Origin: Rubritalea tangerina | GTDB lineage: Bacteria; Verrucomicrobiota; Verrucomicrobiia; Verrucomicrobiales; Akkermansiaceae | DNA: 64,000 bases | Assembly: GCF_042683245.1 (NCBI RefSeq) | Contig: NZ_JBHUJB010000051.1 | Location: 1 to 64,000, forward strand | Direction of reading: 5' to 3' | In this document: positions 17,522 to 25,894 of the stretch, piece after piece | Numbering within the stretch: the first letter of the stretch is position 1 | Layout of the letters: every line of letters begins with the position of its first letter | Notes under the pieces: generated by a model | What the model was told of the DNA's origin: nothing | The model's database searches: none | What the model saw: only the letters and a program-made list of their open reading frames with translations | Position numbers and translations under genes: made by a program

Positions 17522-18670
17522 TCAGCTGTTCTGCTTCTTAAAGTCCCGTGGAGTCATTCCAACAAACTTCCTGAACATCTCAGTGAAGCGCCTCAGACTC
17601 ACGAAACCACATGCCTCTGAGACTTCTTGTATGCTCACCTCCTTATTCTGCAATAAACCACGAGCATAATTAATTCTCTTCTCTAACACCACATTCCAAA
17701 TCCCCTTGCCGACACATGCCTGGAAGCGCAATTCTAAATTTCTCCGACTCAGTGGCACCAAATCAACCAGTTGGCTAACATTCTTCACAGAGTCAATATT
17801 CCTGTCGATGTAATCTAACACAGCCCGCACTTCAGTATCCACTACCGCATTCACAGCCGTTGATTCCCTCTCCACCACCCGTACAGGATCTGGAGAGAAA
17901 TGCCCATCATGTCGAATCGGTCGCCCTAACAAGCTATCCGCTAACATCTCTGCAGCAGCATAACCTACCGCTGCTGCTGGAATCTCAACACTCGATAAAG
18001 GAGGACGAGAGAGCCGGCACTCAACAAAATCATTATCCACCCCTAAAATAGCTACCTCCCTGGGTACCTCCACGCCTAACTCCAAACACACATCCGCAAA
18101 GTCACGTGCAGGAATGTCATTCGAACAAAATACTGCCAGCGGCTTCTCCCTATTCTCTAACCATTGCTTCATCCGCTCACGCATCGCCTGCGCCTCACTC
18201 GCTTTATCAATCTGCGGTAAATACTCTAACTCACACACCGCTACCTCTTCCCCACCTACCGCTTCCTTGTAACCACTCAAACGCATCTTAGAGTACTGTA
18301 ATCGCGCGCTACCCACATACCCAAATTGCTGATATCCTAAACTTGCCAAATAGCTCCCAGCCATCCTCCCAATCTCAAAATGATTCACGTCAGCTAGTGG
18401 TAAGTCTATACCTAACAATGAGTCCGTTGTATTGACCACCGGGATCTTTAAACCCTTCACAAACTCTATCAATGCCGGATCATAAAAATGCCCAATCACC
18501 CCATCCACATTCCAAGAAGCAATCGCCTCTATCGATTCCTCAGAGGGCGCAGCATCATAGAACACCCAGTTCTTATGCCGCTGACTGTGAGCATAGATTC
18601 CTTCAATCACATTGCGGTTGTAACCAATGCTTTTCTCCATCAAGAGTGCGATCCGGTAGAGCTTTTTCAC
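17522..18670 (-). CDS. xylR: XylR-type regulator (LacI-like sensor fused to AraC DNA-binding domain)
   Basis: The 382-residue protein combines a periplasmic-binding-protein/LacI-like ligand domain (about residues 3-270: RIALLMEKSIGYNRNVIEGI, FGYVGS, FCSNDIPARDFADVC) with an AraC-type helix-turn-helix (about 280-380: VSIQEVSEACGFVSLRRFTE followed by FVGMTPRDFKK). This hybrid is characteristic of XylR, which activates xylose genes on binding D-xylose. It is divergent from xylA across a short intergenic region, which supports the assignment. Confidence 0.85.
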   Translation of the reverse strand: MKKLYRIALLMEKSIGYNRNVIEGIYAHSQRHKNWVFYDAAPSEESIEAIASWNVDGVIGHFYDPALIEFVKGLKIPVVNTTDSLLGIDLPLADVNHFEIGRMAGSYLASLGYQQFGYVGSARLQYSKMRLSGYKEAVGGEEVAVCELEYLPQIDKASEAQAMRERMKQWLENREKPLAVFCSNDIPARDFADVCLELGVEVPREVAILGVDNDFVECRLSRPPLSSVEIPAAAVGYAAAEMLADSLLGRPIRHDGHFSPDPVRVVERESTAVNAVVDTEVRAVLDYIDRNIDSVKNVSQLVDLVPLSRRNLELRFQACVGKGIWNVVLEKRINYARGLLQNKEVSIQEVSEACGFVSLRRFTEMFRKFVGMTPRDFKKQNS

Positions 18671-18710
18671 GTTCCATAAAATACAGGCTCCTAATCACGA
18701 AAAAAGCATT

Positions 18711-18747
18711 ATTCGCATTTCATCCTCACTATTACGCAATTATCGCA
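18711..18747. promoter_or_regulatory. Candidate XylR operator: repeated CGCA half-sites
   Basis: Between xylR and xylA the tetramer CGCA recurs in related contexts: ATTCGCA (18711-18717), TTACGCA (ending 18738) and TTATCGCA (ending 18747). The first two are 21 bases apart, about two helical turns, as expected for direct half-sites of an AraC-type dimer. Suggestive only. Confidence 0.3.
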
Positions 18748-18806
18748 TACACAAGCCTCCACAGAGAGCTATCATGCAAGCACCAACGACAAACGCTATT
18801 ATTATC

Positions 18807-20117
18807 ATGAGCTACTTTCCAAACATTCAGAAGATCCAATTTGAGGGCAAACAAACCACCAACCCTCTCGCCTTCCGTCACTATAACCCCGATGAAATCA
18901 TCATGGGGAAAACCATGCGCGAGCACCTGCGTTTCGCCGCTCCCTACTGGCACGTCATGCGTAACGAGCTCTCTGACCCCTTCGGCTCAGGCACTGCACT
19001 CATGCCTTGGGATGACAAGTCAGACTCGCTAGAAAACGCCCTCAAGCGCGTCCCCGTCTTCTTTGAATTTCTCGATAAAATTGGAATCGACTACTATTGC
19101 TGGCACGATCGCGATATCGCTCCAGAAGGGGCTACGCTTGCAGAAACCCACGATAACCTCGCTAAAGTCTGTGACGCCCTCGAACAACAACAGACCGCTA
19201 CCGGTAAAAAATTGCTCTGGGGAACCTCATGCCTCTTCACTCATCCACGCTACGCCCAAGGCGCAGCCACTAGCCCGAATGCTGATGTCTACGCTTATGC
19301 AGCCTCTAACGTAAAACACGCACTCGAGCAAACCCACCGTCTGGGGGGTGAAGGTTACACCTTCTGGGGGGGCAGAGAAGGCTACGCCACTCTGCTTAAT
19401 ACTGATATGAAGCGTGAGCTCGACCACCTAGCCGCCTTCTTCCACATGGCCGTTGCACACGCCAAGAAAATCGGCTTCAAAGGTCAGTTCTACATCGAAC
19501 CTAAACCCATGGAGCCATCCACCCACCAGTATGACTCAGACTCCGCAGCCTGCCTCAATTTCTTGCGTGAATACGACTTACTCGATCACTTTAAACTGAA
19601 TCTCGAAACCAACCACGCCACCCTCGCAGGACACACTATGCAACACGAAATGGATGTTGCTCTCGGCTCCAATGCCCTCGGCTCTATCGACGCCAACCAA
19701 GGCGACGAACTAATCGGCTGGGACACAGACCAGTTCCCAACAGATATCTACATGGCGACCCATGTCATGGTTCGTATCCTCAAAATGGGTGGCTTCACCA
19801 CTGGTGGCCTCAACTTCGATGCCAAGCGCCGCCGCGAATCCCACGAACTCGAAGACCTCTTCCACGCCCATATCGGCGGCATGGATACCTTCGCTCGCGG
19901 TCTGAAAATTGCCGCCAAAATCATCGAAGATGGCCGCTTTGATGCGCTTATCACCCAGCGCTACGCAAGCTTCGATAACGGTATCGGCGCAAAAGTCGAG
20001 GCGGGTTCCACTAGCCTCGATGAACTCGATGCCTACGCACACAGCATCGCTGCTCCTACTCTCGCCAGTGGTAAGCAAGAGATGCTAGAAAACCTCCTTA
20101 ACGATTACATCGTCTAA
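18807..20117 (+). CDS. xylA: Xylose isomerase
   Basis: Converts D-xylose to D-xylulose with divalent metal. The start was placed at ATG 18807 (MSYFPNIQKIQFEGKQTTNP) because xylose isomerases begin this way; the frame opens 33 bases earlier. Diagnostic motifs: TNPLAFRHYNPDE, YYCWHDRDIAPEG (active-site His), YTFWGGREGY, FYIEPKPMEPSTHQYDSD (metal ligands) and SIDANQGDELIGWDTDQFP. The length of 436 aa is normal for the long type II form. xylB follows after five bases, so the two form an operon divergent from xylR. Confidence 0.95.
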   Translation: MSYFPNIQKIQFEGKQTTNPLAFRHYNPDEIIMGKTMREHLRFAAPYWHVMRNELSDPFGSGTALMPWDDKSDSLENALKRVPVFFEFLDKIGIDYYCWHDRDIAPEGATLAETHDNLAKVCDALEQQQTATGKKLLWGTSCLFTHPRYAQGAATSPNADVYAYAASNVKHALEQTHRLGGEGYTFWGGREGYATLLNTDMKRELDHLAAFFHMAVAHAKKIGFKGQFYIEPKPMEPSTHQYDSDSAACLNFLREYDLLDHFKLNLETNHATLAGHTMQHEMDVALGSNALGSIDANQGDELIGWDTDQFPTDIYMATHVMVRILKMGGFTTGGLNFDAKRRRESHELEDLFHAHIGGMDTFARGLKIAAKIIEDGRFDALITQRYASFDNGIGAKVEAGSTSLDELDAYAHSIAAPTLASGKQEMLENLLNDYIV

Positions 20118-20122
20118 TCATT

Positions 20123-21670
20123 ATGTTCTTAGGTCTAGACGCGTCGACCCAAAGCCTCTCAGCCATCCTCATTGATCCCGCTGAGGGGACCATCCTCTTT
20201 GATGAGAGCATTAATTTTGGTGCCCACTTTCCTCAGTACCAGGCGCCCAATGGCTTCATCGAAAATGGCAACGAGTGCCACACCTCCCCACTCATGTGGC
20301 TCGACGCGCTAGATCTGCTTTTTGATAAGCTGAGTCAATCTGGTCTCGACCTCACGAAGATAGAAGCCATCACTGGCGCCGGCCAGCAGCACGCAACCGT
20401 CTATCTCAATGCAAAGTTCCCATCCACACTCGCGACACTCAGCGTCGAACACTCACTAAGCGATCAACTCGCTCCTACTCTCTCTCGAGAGTTCTCCCCG
20501 ATTTGGATGGATAGCTCCACCATCGAGCAATGTGAAGAGATCACTCAAGCCATCGGTTCGAGCGAAAAAGTCGTCTCAATCTCCGGCTCCACAGCCACCC
20601 CTCGCTTTAGTGGTCCGCAAATTAGAAAATTCTATCAGACCCAATCTGAGAACTACGCGAACACCCATCGCATTCACCTCAATTCTTCATTCTTTGCATC
20701 TGTCCTCGCAGGTGCAGATGCCCCCATTGACTATGGTGACGGTGCTGGCATGAACCTCATGGATCTCAGTGCCCAAGACTGGAGCACCCCTCTCGTAGAA
20801 GCCACCGCACCAGGTTTACACGACAAACTCCCTGCACTCACAGCCGCGGGCCATTGCTTCGGCTCACTCTCTCCCTATTTTGCTGAAAAATACGGCCTCT
20901 CAAACACATGCAAAATTCTCACCTGGACTGGTGATAACCCAGCCAGCCTCGTCGGCATGGGGGCCGCCCAGCCAGGTAAGTTAGTCGTCAGCCTTGGCAC
21001 CAGCGACACTCTCTTTGCTGCGCTCGAATCACCACTCACCGACCCGAATGGCTTCGGCCATGTCTTCGGAAACCCGCTAGGTGGCTATATGAGTCTCATC
21101 TGCTTTTCTAACGGTTCGCTCGCGCGTGAAAAACTCAAGGAATCCTGCCAAATCGACTGGGACACATTCGCAGCAACCCCGACACAGCCCTTTGGGAATG
21201 ATGGTAAATTAGCAGCCCCTCTCTACGTGGACGAAATCACGCCACGACTCAAGGCACAAGGTCTCCAAACTAACCACTGGGACCTCACCACTGCTGATAC
21301 TCACACAAAAATACGAGCATTACTCGAAGGCCAATTTGGCAACATGCGCCTCCGCGCACGCTGGATGCAGCTCCAAGCTAAAAACCTCCTCGTCACCGGT
21401 GGGGCATCGCGTAACCAAGCCATCCGTCAGACTCTTGCTAACACTTTCCAATGCCAAGTCCAAGGGCTCGATGTATCAAGCTCAGTGGGCTTGGGTGCAG
21501 CAATCATCGCCTCAGTCCATGCCGGTTACGCATACACCGAACTCATTGCACAATTTTGCAGCCCATCCCCAGAAGTAACCACTCCAGAGGCAACAGCTAT
21601 TGAACTAGAGAAGGCACTCCTCAGTTTTGAGCAATTCCAACAAGAACTCGCTCATTCACTCGCCTATTAG
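20123..21670 (+). CDS. xylB: Xylulokinase (FGGY family)
   Basis: Phosphorylates D-xylulose to xylulose 5-phosphate, the second step after XylA. The FGGY kinase fold starts with the phosphate loop MFLGLDASTQSLSAILID; GAGQQHATVYLN and PIWMDSST mark the sugar-binding half; the ATP half has WTGDNPASLVGMG, VVSLGTSDTLFA and the closing LLVTGGASRNQAIRQTLAN. Length (515 aa) is typical. It is five bases behind xylA. Confidence 0.92.
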   Translation: MFLGLDASTQSLSAILIDPAEGTILFDESINFGAHFPQYQAPNGFIENGNECHTSPLMWLDALDLLFDKLSQSGLDLTKIEAITGAGQQHATVYLNAKFPSTLATLSVEHSLSDQLAPTLSREFSPIWMDSSTIEQCEEITQAIGSSEKVVSISGSTATPRFSGPQIRKFYQTQSENYANTHRIHLNSSFFASVLAGADAPIDYGDGAGMNLMDLSAQDWSTPLVEATAPGLHDKLPALTAAGHCFGSLSPYFAEKYGLSNTCKILTWTGDNPASLVGMGAAQPGKLVVSLGTSDTLFAALESPLTDPNGFGHVFGNPLGGYMSLICFSNGSLAREKLKESCQIDWDTFAATPTQPFGNDGKLAAPLYVDEITPRLKAQGLQTNHWDLTTADTHTKIRALLEGQFGNMRLRARWMQLQAKNLLVTGGASRNQAIRQTLANTFQCQVQGLDVSSSVGLGAAIIASVHAGYAYTELIAQFCSPSPEVTTPEATAIELEKALLSFEQFQQELAHSLAY

Positions 21671-21709
21671 TTTGCTATCTGAGGAATGCTGCTATGCTGA
21701 GACAGCTCC

Positions 21710-23063
21710 ATGACTGTCCGCGAAATCAAAAGCATCATCACCCTTGCCATCCCACTTGTCATTGGCCAGCTCGGCCAAATGCTCCTCGGTGTCTTCGATA
21801 CCATCATGGTTGGTGAAGTCGGTGTCCTTGACCTCGCGGCCCTCTCATTTGCTAACAGCCTCTTTATTATCCCCTTTGTTTTTGCTATCGGCATCCTCAC
21901 CTGCATCTCGATTCGTACCGCCACTGCCCGAGGAAAACAAAATCAAGCCGAAGCCCGTAGCGTCTGTCGAAACGGTCTCTTCCTCTCCGTCATCGTAGGT
22001 ACAGTATTCTTCCTACTCGCCCTAGCTGCCTACCCCTTCTTGCATTCCATGGGGCAACCCGATGATGTCGCCACTCGCTCCCAAGCCTACTACCTCATCG
22101 TCATGGCTTCACTGATTCCATGTGCCATGTCCTTGCTCCTCAAAAACCATGCCGACGCTCTCGACCGACCATGGCCGGCTTTCTGGATTTTCATGGGAGG
22201 AGTCGCCCTCAATATCACACTCAATGCCGCCCTAATTTTTGGCAAGTGGGGGTTTCCCGAACTCGGCCTAGAAGGCGCCGCCGTTGCCACCCTCGTCGCT
22301 CGATGGGCCATTGTCATCGCCATGATCCTCTGGTTCCGCTACGACCATTCCCTCCACTCGTGGACACCCGAACATTGGCTCAAAAAACCAGATTGGTCAG
22401 AAATATCCGCCCTCACTAAATTAGGCTTTCCCGCAGGTCTCCAAACCCTAGCCGAGGTCAGCACCTTTGCCGCAGCAGGTTTGTTGATCGGCCATTTCGG
22501 TGCTGAAGCACTCGCCTCACACCAAATTGCACTCCAATCCTCAGGTATGGCATTCATGATCCCCCTAGGCCTCTCCATGGCTCTCCATGGCTCTCACCGT
22601 CCGTATCGGTGAAGTCCATGACGACCATCTACGTCAAAAAAATATCGTCACCACCGGCTGGTTTCTCACCCTCCTGAGTTCCTGCACCACGGCATGCATC
22701 TTCATCTTCGCTGGTACTTGGGTCGCCCGCCTCTTCATTAATGAACCTGAGATCATCGTGCTCGCAGCCTCACTGCTGGCTGTATCCGGCATTTTCCAGA
22801 TTGTCGACGGCCTCCAGGTCGCCTCCACTGGACTGCTCCGCGGACTCCACGATACCAAAATCCCCGCCAAGATGGCCATTCTCTCCTATTGGGTGATCGG
22901 CGTCCCCTCAGGCTACCTCTTAGCCCACTACGTAGATCTTGAAGCCAGAGGGATCTGGTGGGGCCTCGCCATCGGATTAGGTGCCGCTGCCCTCATGCTC
23001 TCCATCCGAGTCTGGAAAAAAATTCTCCCACACCAATCCCCTAAGCCCGCTCTAGCAAAATGA
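21710..23063 (+). pseudogene. MATE-family multidrug efflux transporter, broken by a 10-bp tandem duplication
   Basis: NorM-type MATE transporters export cationic drugs using Na+ or H+. The first frame (21710-22612) encodes helices 1 to about 8 (MTVREIKSIITLAIPLVIGQ, GVFDTIMVGEVG) and then veers off after IPLGLSMA; the second (22587-23063) resumes exactly with LTVRIGEVHDDHL and encodes the remaining helices to PALAK. CTCTCCATGG is present twice in tandem at 22571-22590. Removing one copy restores a continuous frame of about 447 residues (PLGLSMALTVRIGE, the usual MATE phrase). So the gene is inactivated or reversibly switched by this duplication. It follows xylB by 39 bases. Confidence 0.9.
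22571..22590 (+). repeat. 10-bp tandem duplication inside the MATE gene
   Basis: CTCTCCATGG occurs twice without spacing (22571-22580 and 22581-22590). Because 10 is not a multiple of three, it shifts the reading frame of the MATE gene. Confidence 0.95.
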
Positions 23064-23064
23064 A

Positions 23065-23095
23065 AAAGCCCAAGTAGTACACCTACTCGGACTTT
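23065..23095. terminator. Bidirectional terminator between MATE and SHD1-like genes
   Basis: AAAGCCCAAGTAG and CTACTCGGACTTT form an imperfect 13-bp stem with a 5-base loop, flanked by A-rich and T-rich arms, between convergent genes. Confidence 0.65.
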
Positions 23096-23258
23096 CTCCC
23101 TTTAGCTTTAAATGAATTTATTTGGTGAGTGATTGGATGTCTTTTTCCAGGCCATTACGGCTGTACTTCTCCATCACTAAGGCACCTTTGACGTAAACCT
23201 TCAATACAAGACCTACCATGCTATCTACCCGCCGACCGGCAGGTGTTCCAGAGCCTCA

Positions 23259-24290
23259 TCATCCACCTCCTACGCCTGGACGAGATTCTCGCACAATCGG
23301 AATCGCGTCAGTGTAAATGGTCTCGCGGTACTTCCCAAAGAGTGAAGTAACCGTTTCTGATCCGTTAGTCTTTGTTAAAACTGGAGGACCGTCGAGTGTA
23401 TCAACTTTGTAGTAAATATCATACTCGAGCTCGATCTCATCGATCTTCTCAGCTGAGCGGTTAAACAATGTGATGTCAAAGTGTGTATTTACCGTGATCG
23501 CACGCCCCGCACGCTCAGCTTTGGCCTTTGATTCCTTAATCGTGATGCTCAAACTCTTCGTCGCAATCACCAAATCCTTGATCTCCTCGTAGTACGCAAT
23601 ATCGCGCTCACTGAGTTTATCAAGTGGGACAGTTAACTTTGACTTCTTTGTCTGAACCTCAATCGTTTCCTTTCCCTGATCAAACCCTACGATCCGCCCC
23701 TTGAAGGACTTGGAATAATCAGGAGTGTAAAAGCTACGCTCGTAAATGCCGTCATAGCGGTCCTTCTCAGCTTGCACAGAGGCTGGTGCATCAGTCACCA
23801 CCTTCGGCTTGTACTGTAATTTGACTGCGAATGCGTCCCCTTTGGCTTCACCAGTGAGGTACACATAGTATTCCTCCTGCTTCCATCGGTACTTCATCGC
23901 CTTTGTGCCATCTTTGCCAGTATAAGCATCCTTCGTGTGCTCAACTTTGAGATTGGCATCAAATACCGCAACCCATTCTTCTAAGGTCTCGGTAAAACTT
24001 GCTTTGTCCTTTGTCTCATCGACCAAGACATTGAGCTCACGAAGAAAATTCGCTCTCGAAACCATGTCAAATCCATCAACATCTCGGTTCCACAAACGAA
24101 TGTCGTCATTCTTCAGCTCAGCCTTGTCTGCAGATGCTTCCCATTTAAAATCAGGAAACTCACCCGCAGCAGCCTTCGCAGACATGGCCCAATAGCCCTC
24201 GTCTGTGAATAGCCGATCAATGTTGGTCTGGGCACATAGCGAAGTCGCTACGGCTCCAAAGGCCATCATCGTCTTGTATACTACTTTCAT
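23259..24290 (-). CDS. Exported SHD1-like domain protein, ending at tandem in-frame UGA codons
   Basis: The 343-residue frame has a Sec signal peptide (MKVVYKTMMAFGAVATSLCA). Around residues 205-245 it contains a segment resembling the SHD1 (SLA1 homology 1) fold common in Planctomycetes/Verrucomicrobia (FKGRIVGFDQGKETIEVQTK ... VPLDKLSERDIAYYEE), followed by a beta-rich domain with conserved-looking VNTHFDITLFNRS. It stops at TGA TGA (23256-23261). The same frame then continues 45 sense codons, ending with VGLVLKVYVKGALVMEKYS and a TAA at 23118-23120. That tail looks like a natural C-terminus, so the gene may have been about 390 codons (23118-24290) and be truncated. No enzymatic function is suggested. 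Confidence 0.65.
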   Translation of the reverse strand: MKVVYKTMMAFGAVATSLCAQTNIDRLFTDEGYWAMSAKAAAGEFPDFKWEASADKAELKNDDIRLWNRDVDGFDMVSRANFLRELNVLVDETKDKASFTETLEEWVAVFDANLKVEHTKDAYTGKDGTKAMKYRWKQEEYYVYLTGEAKGDAFAVKLQYKPKVVTDAPASVQAEKDRYDGIYERSFYTPDYSKSFKGRIVGFDQGKETIEVQTKKSKLTVPLDKLSERDIAYYEEIKDLVIATKSLSITIKESKAKAERAGRAITVNTHFDITLFNRSAEKIDEIELEYDIYYKVDTLDGPPVLTKTNGSETVTSLFGKYRETIYTDAIPIVRESRPGVGGG

Positions 24291-24320
24291 TGTTTTCTAT
24301 AGGTGTGTTCGCAAAATCAT

Positions 24321-24344
24321 TAGTCTACTACCTAAAGTAGACTA
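24321..24344. promoter_or_regulatory. Inverted repeat between the SHD1-like gene and arsR
   Basis: TAGTCTAC-TACCTAAA-GTAGACTA is a perfect 8-bp inverted repeat with an 8-base spacer, located 30 bases upstream of the minus-strand gene and 142 bases upstream of arsR. No T-run follows. It may be a regulator-binding site for either gene. Confidence 0.4.
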
Positions 24345-24467
24345 CGATTGCACCTCATACAGTACTCTTTTCTGCTAATGGTCAACCAGAAAGCACTGGT
24401 CTTAACTTGAACGCTTCCCCATGTGACCACTCTGTCACTCAGCTCAGACTTGACCATAAAGCATCAT

Positions 24468-24483
24468 TTCGATAACCATCGAA
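24468..24483. promoter_or_regulatory. Candidate ArsR operator
   Basis: TTCGAT-AACC-ATCGAA is a perfect 6-bp inverted repeat ending two bases before the arsR start codon. Position and symmetry fit autoregulation by an ArsR/SmtB dimer; the specific assignment is inference. Confidence 0.45.
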
Positions 24484-24485
24484 GT

Positions 24486-24809
24486 ATGAACTCCCAGCTG
24501 GCCATCACCAAACTCAGCGCACTCGCTCAAGAATCGAGACTCGAAATATTTCGCCTCTTGGTCCCCTGTGGAACCAAGGGCATGAGCGCAGGTCAAATAG
24601 CCGAAACCACCAAAATCCAGCCAAACACACTCTCATTTCACCTCAAAGAGCTCAACGCCGCTGGACTCATCAACTCCCAACGCCAAGGCCGCAGCATCAT
24701 CTACAGCATACAAATAGAGGGCGTACGCAATTTAATTGGCTTCCTCACGGAGGATTGCTGTGAAGGACGCCCTGAACTCTGTACACCGACAAAAGATCAC
24801 TGTTGCTAA
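24486..24809 (+). CDS. arsR: ArsR-family arsenic-responsive repressor
   Basis: The 107-residue protein has the ArsR winged helix: LAQESRLEIFRLLVPCG, then MSAGQIAETTKIQPNTLSFH and LKELNAAGLINSQRQGRSII. The start was set at ATG 24486 (MNSQLAITKLSALAQESR), because the upstream extension overlaps the candidate operator and is not family-like. The E. coli-type CxCxxC sensor in the recognition helix is absent. Instead the C-terminus carries vicinal cysteines (EDCCEGRPELC and a final HCC), the arrangement of regulators that bind As(III) at their C-terminal end. It is 25 bases upstream of the GAPDH gene and heads the arsenate-resistance operon. Confidence 0.85.
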   Translation: MNSQLAITKLSALAQESRLEIFRLLVPCGTKGMSAGQIAETTKIQPNTLSFHLKELNAAGLINSQRQGRSIIYSIQIEGVRNLIGFLTEDCCEGRPELCTPTKDHCC

Positions 24810-24834
24810 CTCTCACTCTCTAAACATCAAAACT

Positions 24835-25836
24835 ATGAATATCGGAATCAATGGCTTCGGCCGCATGGGAAGACTCGGCTTTCGAGCTGGCTTCGACAGT
24901 AAAGCCTACACTATTAAACAAATCAATGAGCTGGGTGGCCCGGCTGCAACTGCCGCTCATCTCTTAGAGTACGACACGGTTCACGGAAGATGGCAACGCG
25001 ACATTCAATCCACCGACAACACTATCATAGTCGACGGCGAAGAAATAAATTACACCCAGAACGCGGCTATCGAAGACACCGATTGGTCAGCTTGCGACAT
25101 CGTGATTGAAGCCACAGGTGTCTTTAAGTCAGTGAAACAGCTCGAAGCCTACTTTGCGCAAGGTGTAAAGAAAGTAGTCGTCGCCGCCCCCGTAAAAGAA
25201 GATGAGGTACTCAATGTCGTAATGGGCTGTAACGATTCACTCTACAATCCAGAGCAACATCGCATTGTCACGGCAGCCTCTTGTACCACCAACTGCATTG
25301 CACCTGCCATCAAGGTTGTGCACGAAAAAATTGGCATCGAACGTGGCACCATCACGACCCTGCACGATCTCACCAACACCCAAGTCATTGTCGACGCACC
25401 TCACAAAGATCTCCGACGCGCACGGTCTGCCATCAACTCACTCATCCCCACTACTACTGGATCAGCCACCGCCATCACCTTGATCTACCCAGATCTAAAA
25501 GGAAAGCTGAACGGGCACGCCGTTCGCGTTCCCCTGCTCAATGCGTCTCTAACCGACTGTGTCTTTGAACTCAAACGCGATGTCACAGCCGAAGAAGTCA
25601 ACACCTTGCTTAAAGATGCCGCTGAGGGAGAACTGCAAGGAATTCTTGGCTATGAAGAAAAGCCCCTTGTCTCAGCTGACTTTACCAATGACACGCGCTC
25701 CGGAATCATCGACGCCCCTTCCACCATGGTAGTCGACGGCCGCATGCTCAAACTCTTTGTCTGGTACGATAATGAAGTCGGATATGCCAACCGCTTGATG
25801 GAGCTCGTCCAAAAAGTCGCTCACTCCATCGCTTAG
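24835..25836 (+). CDS. gapA-like: ArsJ-associated glyceraldehyde-3-phosphate dehydrogenase
   Basis: Uses arsenate in place of phosphate to make unstable 1-arseno-3-phosphoglycerate, which ArsJ then exports. The Rossmann start is MNIGINGFGRMGRLGFRAGF, the catalytic cysteine is in ASCTTNCIAP, and WYDNEVGYANRLMELV closes the catalytic domain, as in normal GAPDH; the HLLEYDTVHGRW region is also canonical. Its place between arsR and an ArsJ-like MFS gene is what identifies it as the arsenate-resistance copy and not the glycolytic enzyme. The ATG at 24835 gives the family start. Confidence 0.88.
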   Translation: MNIGINGFGRMGRLGFRAGFDSKAYTIKQINELGGPAATAAHLLEYDTVHGRWQRDIQSTDNTIIVDGEEINYTQNAAIEDTDWSACDIVIEATGVFKSVKQLEAYFAQGVKKVVVAAPVKEDEVLNVVMGCNDSLYNPEQHRIVTAASCTTNCIAPAIKVVHEKIGIERGTITTLHDLTNTQVIVDAPHKDLRRARSAINSLIPTTTGSATAITLIYPDLKGKLNGHAVRVPLLNASLTDCVFELKRDVTAEEVNTLLKDAAEGELQGILGYEEKPLVSADFTNDTRSGIIDAPSTMVVDGRMLKLFVWYDNEVGYANRLMELVQKVAHSIA

Positions 25837-25894
25837 TGTAGCCAACATACCTCCCCCCCACGCATTACCCACCCGCCGAACCAACAAACTTGCT

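Noticed and set aside
23256..23261. Tandem TGA as selenocysteine codons
   Set aside because: No SECIS-like hairpin was evident and the protein has no redox motif; normal genes end in TGA.
24736..24834. Longer start for the GAPDH gene overlapping arsR
   Set aside because: The added residues precede the Rossmann MNIGINGFGRMG start typical of the family and overlap arsR out of frame.
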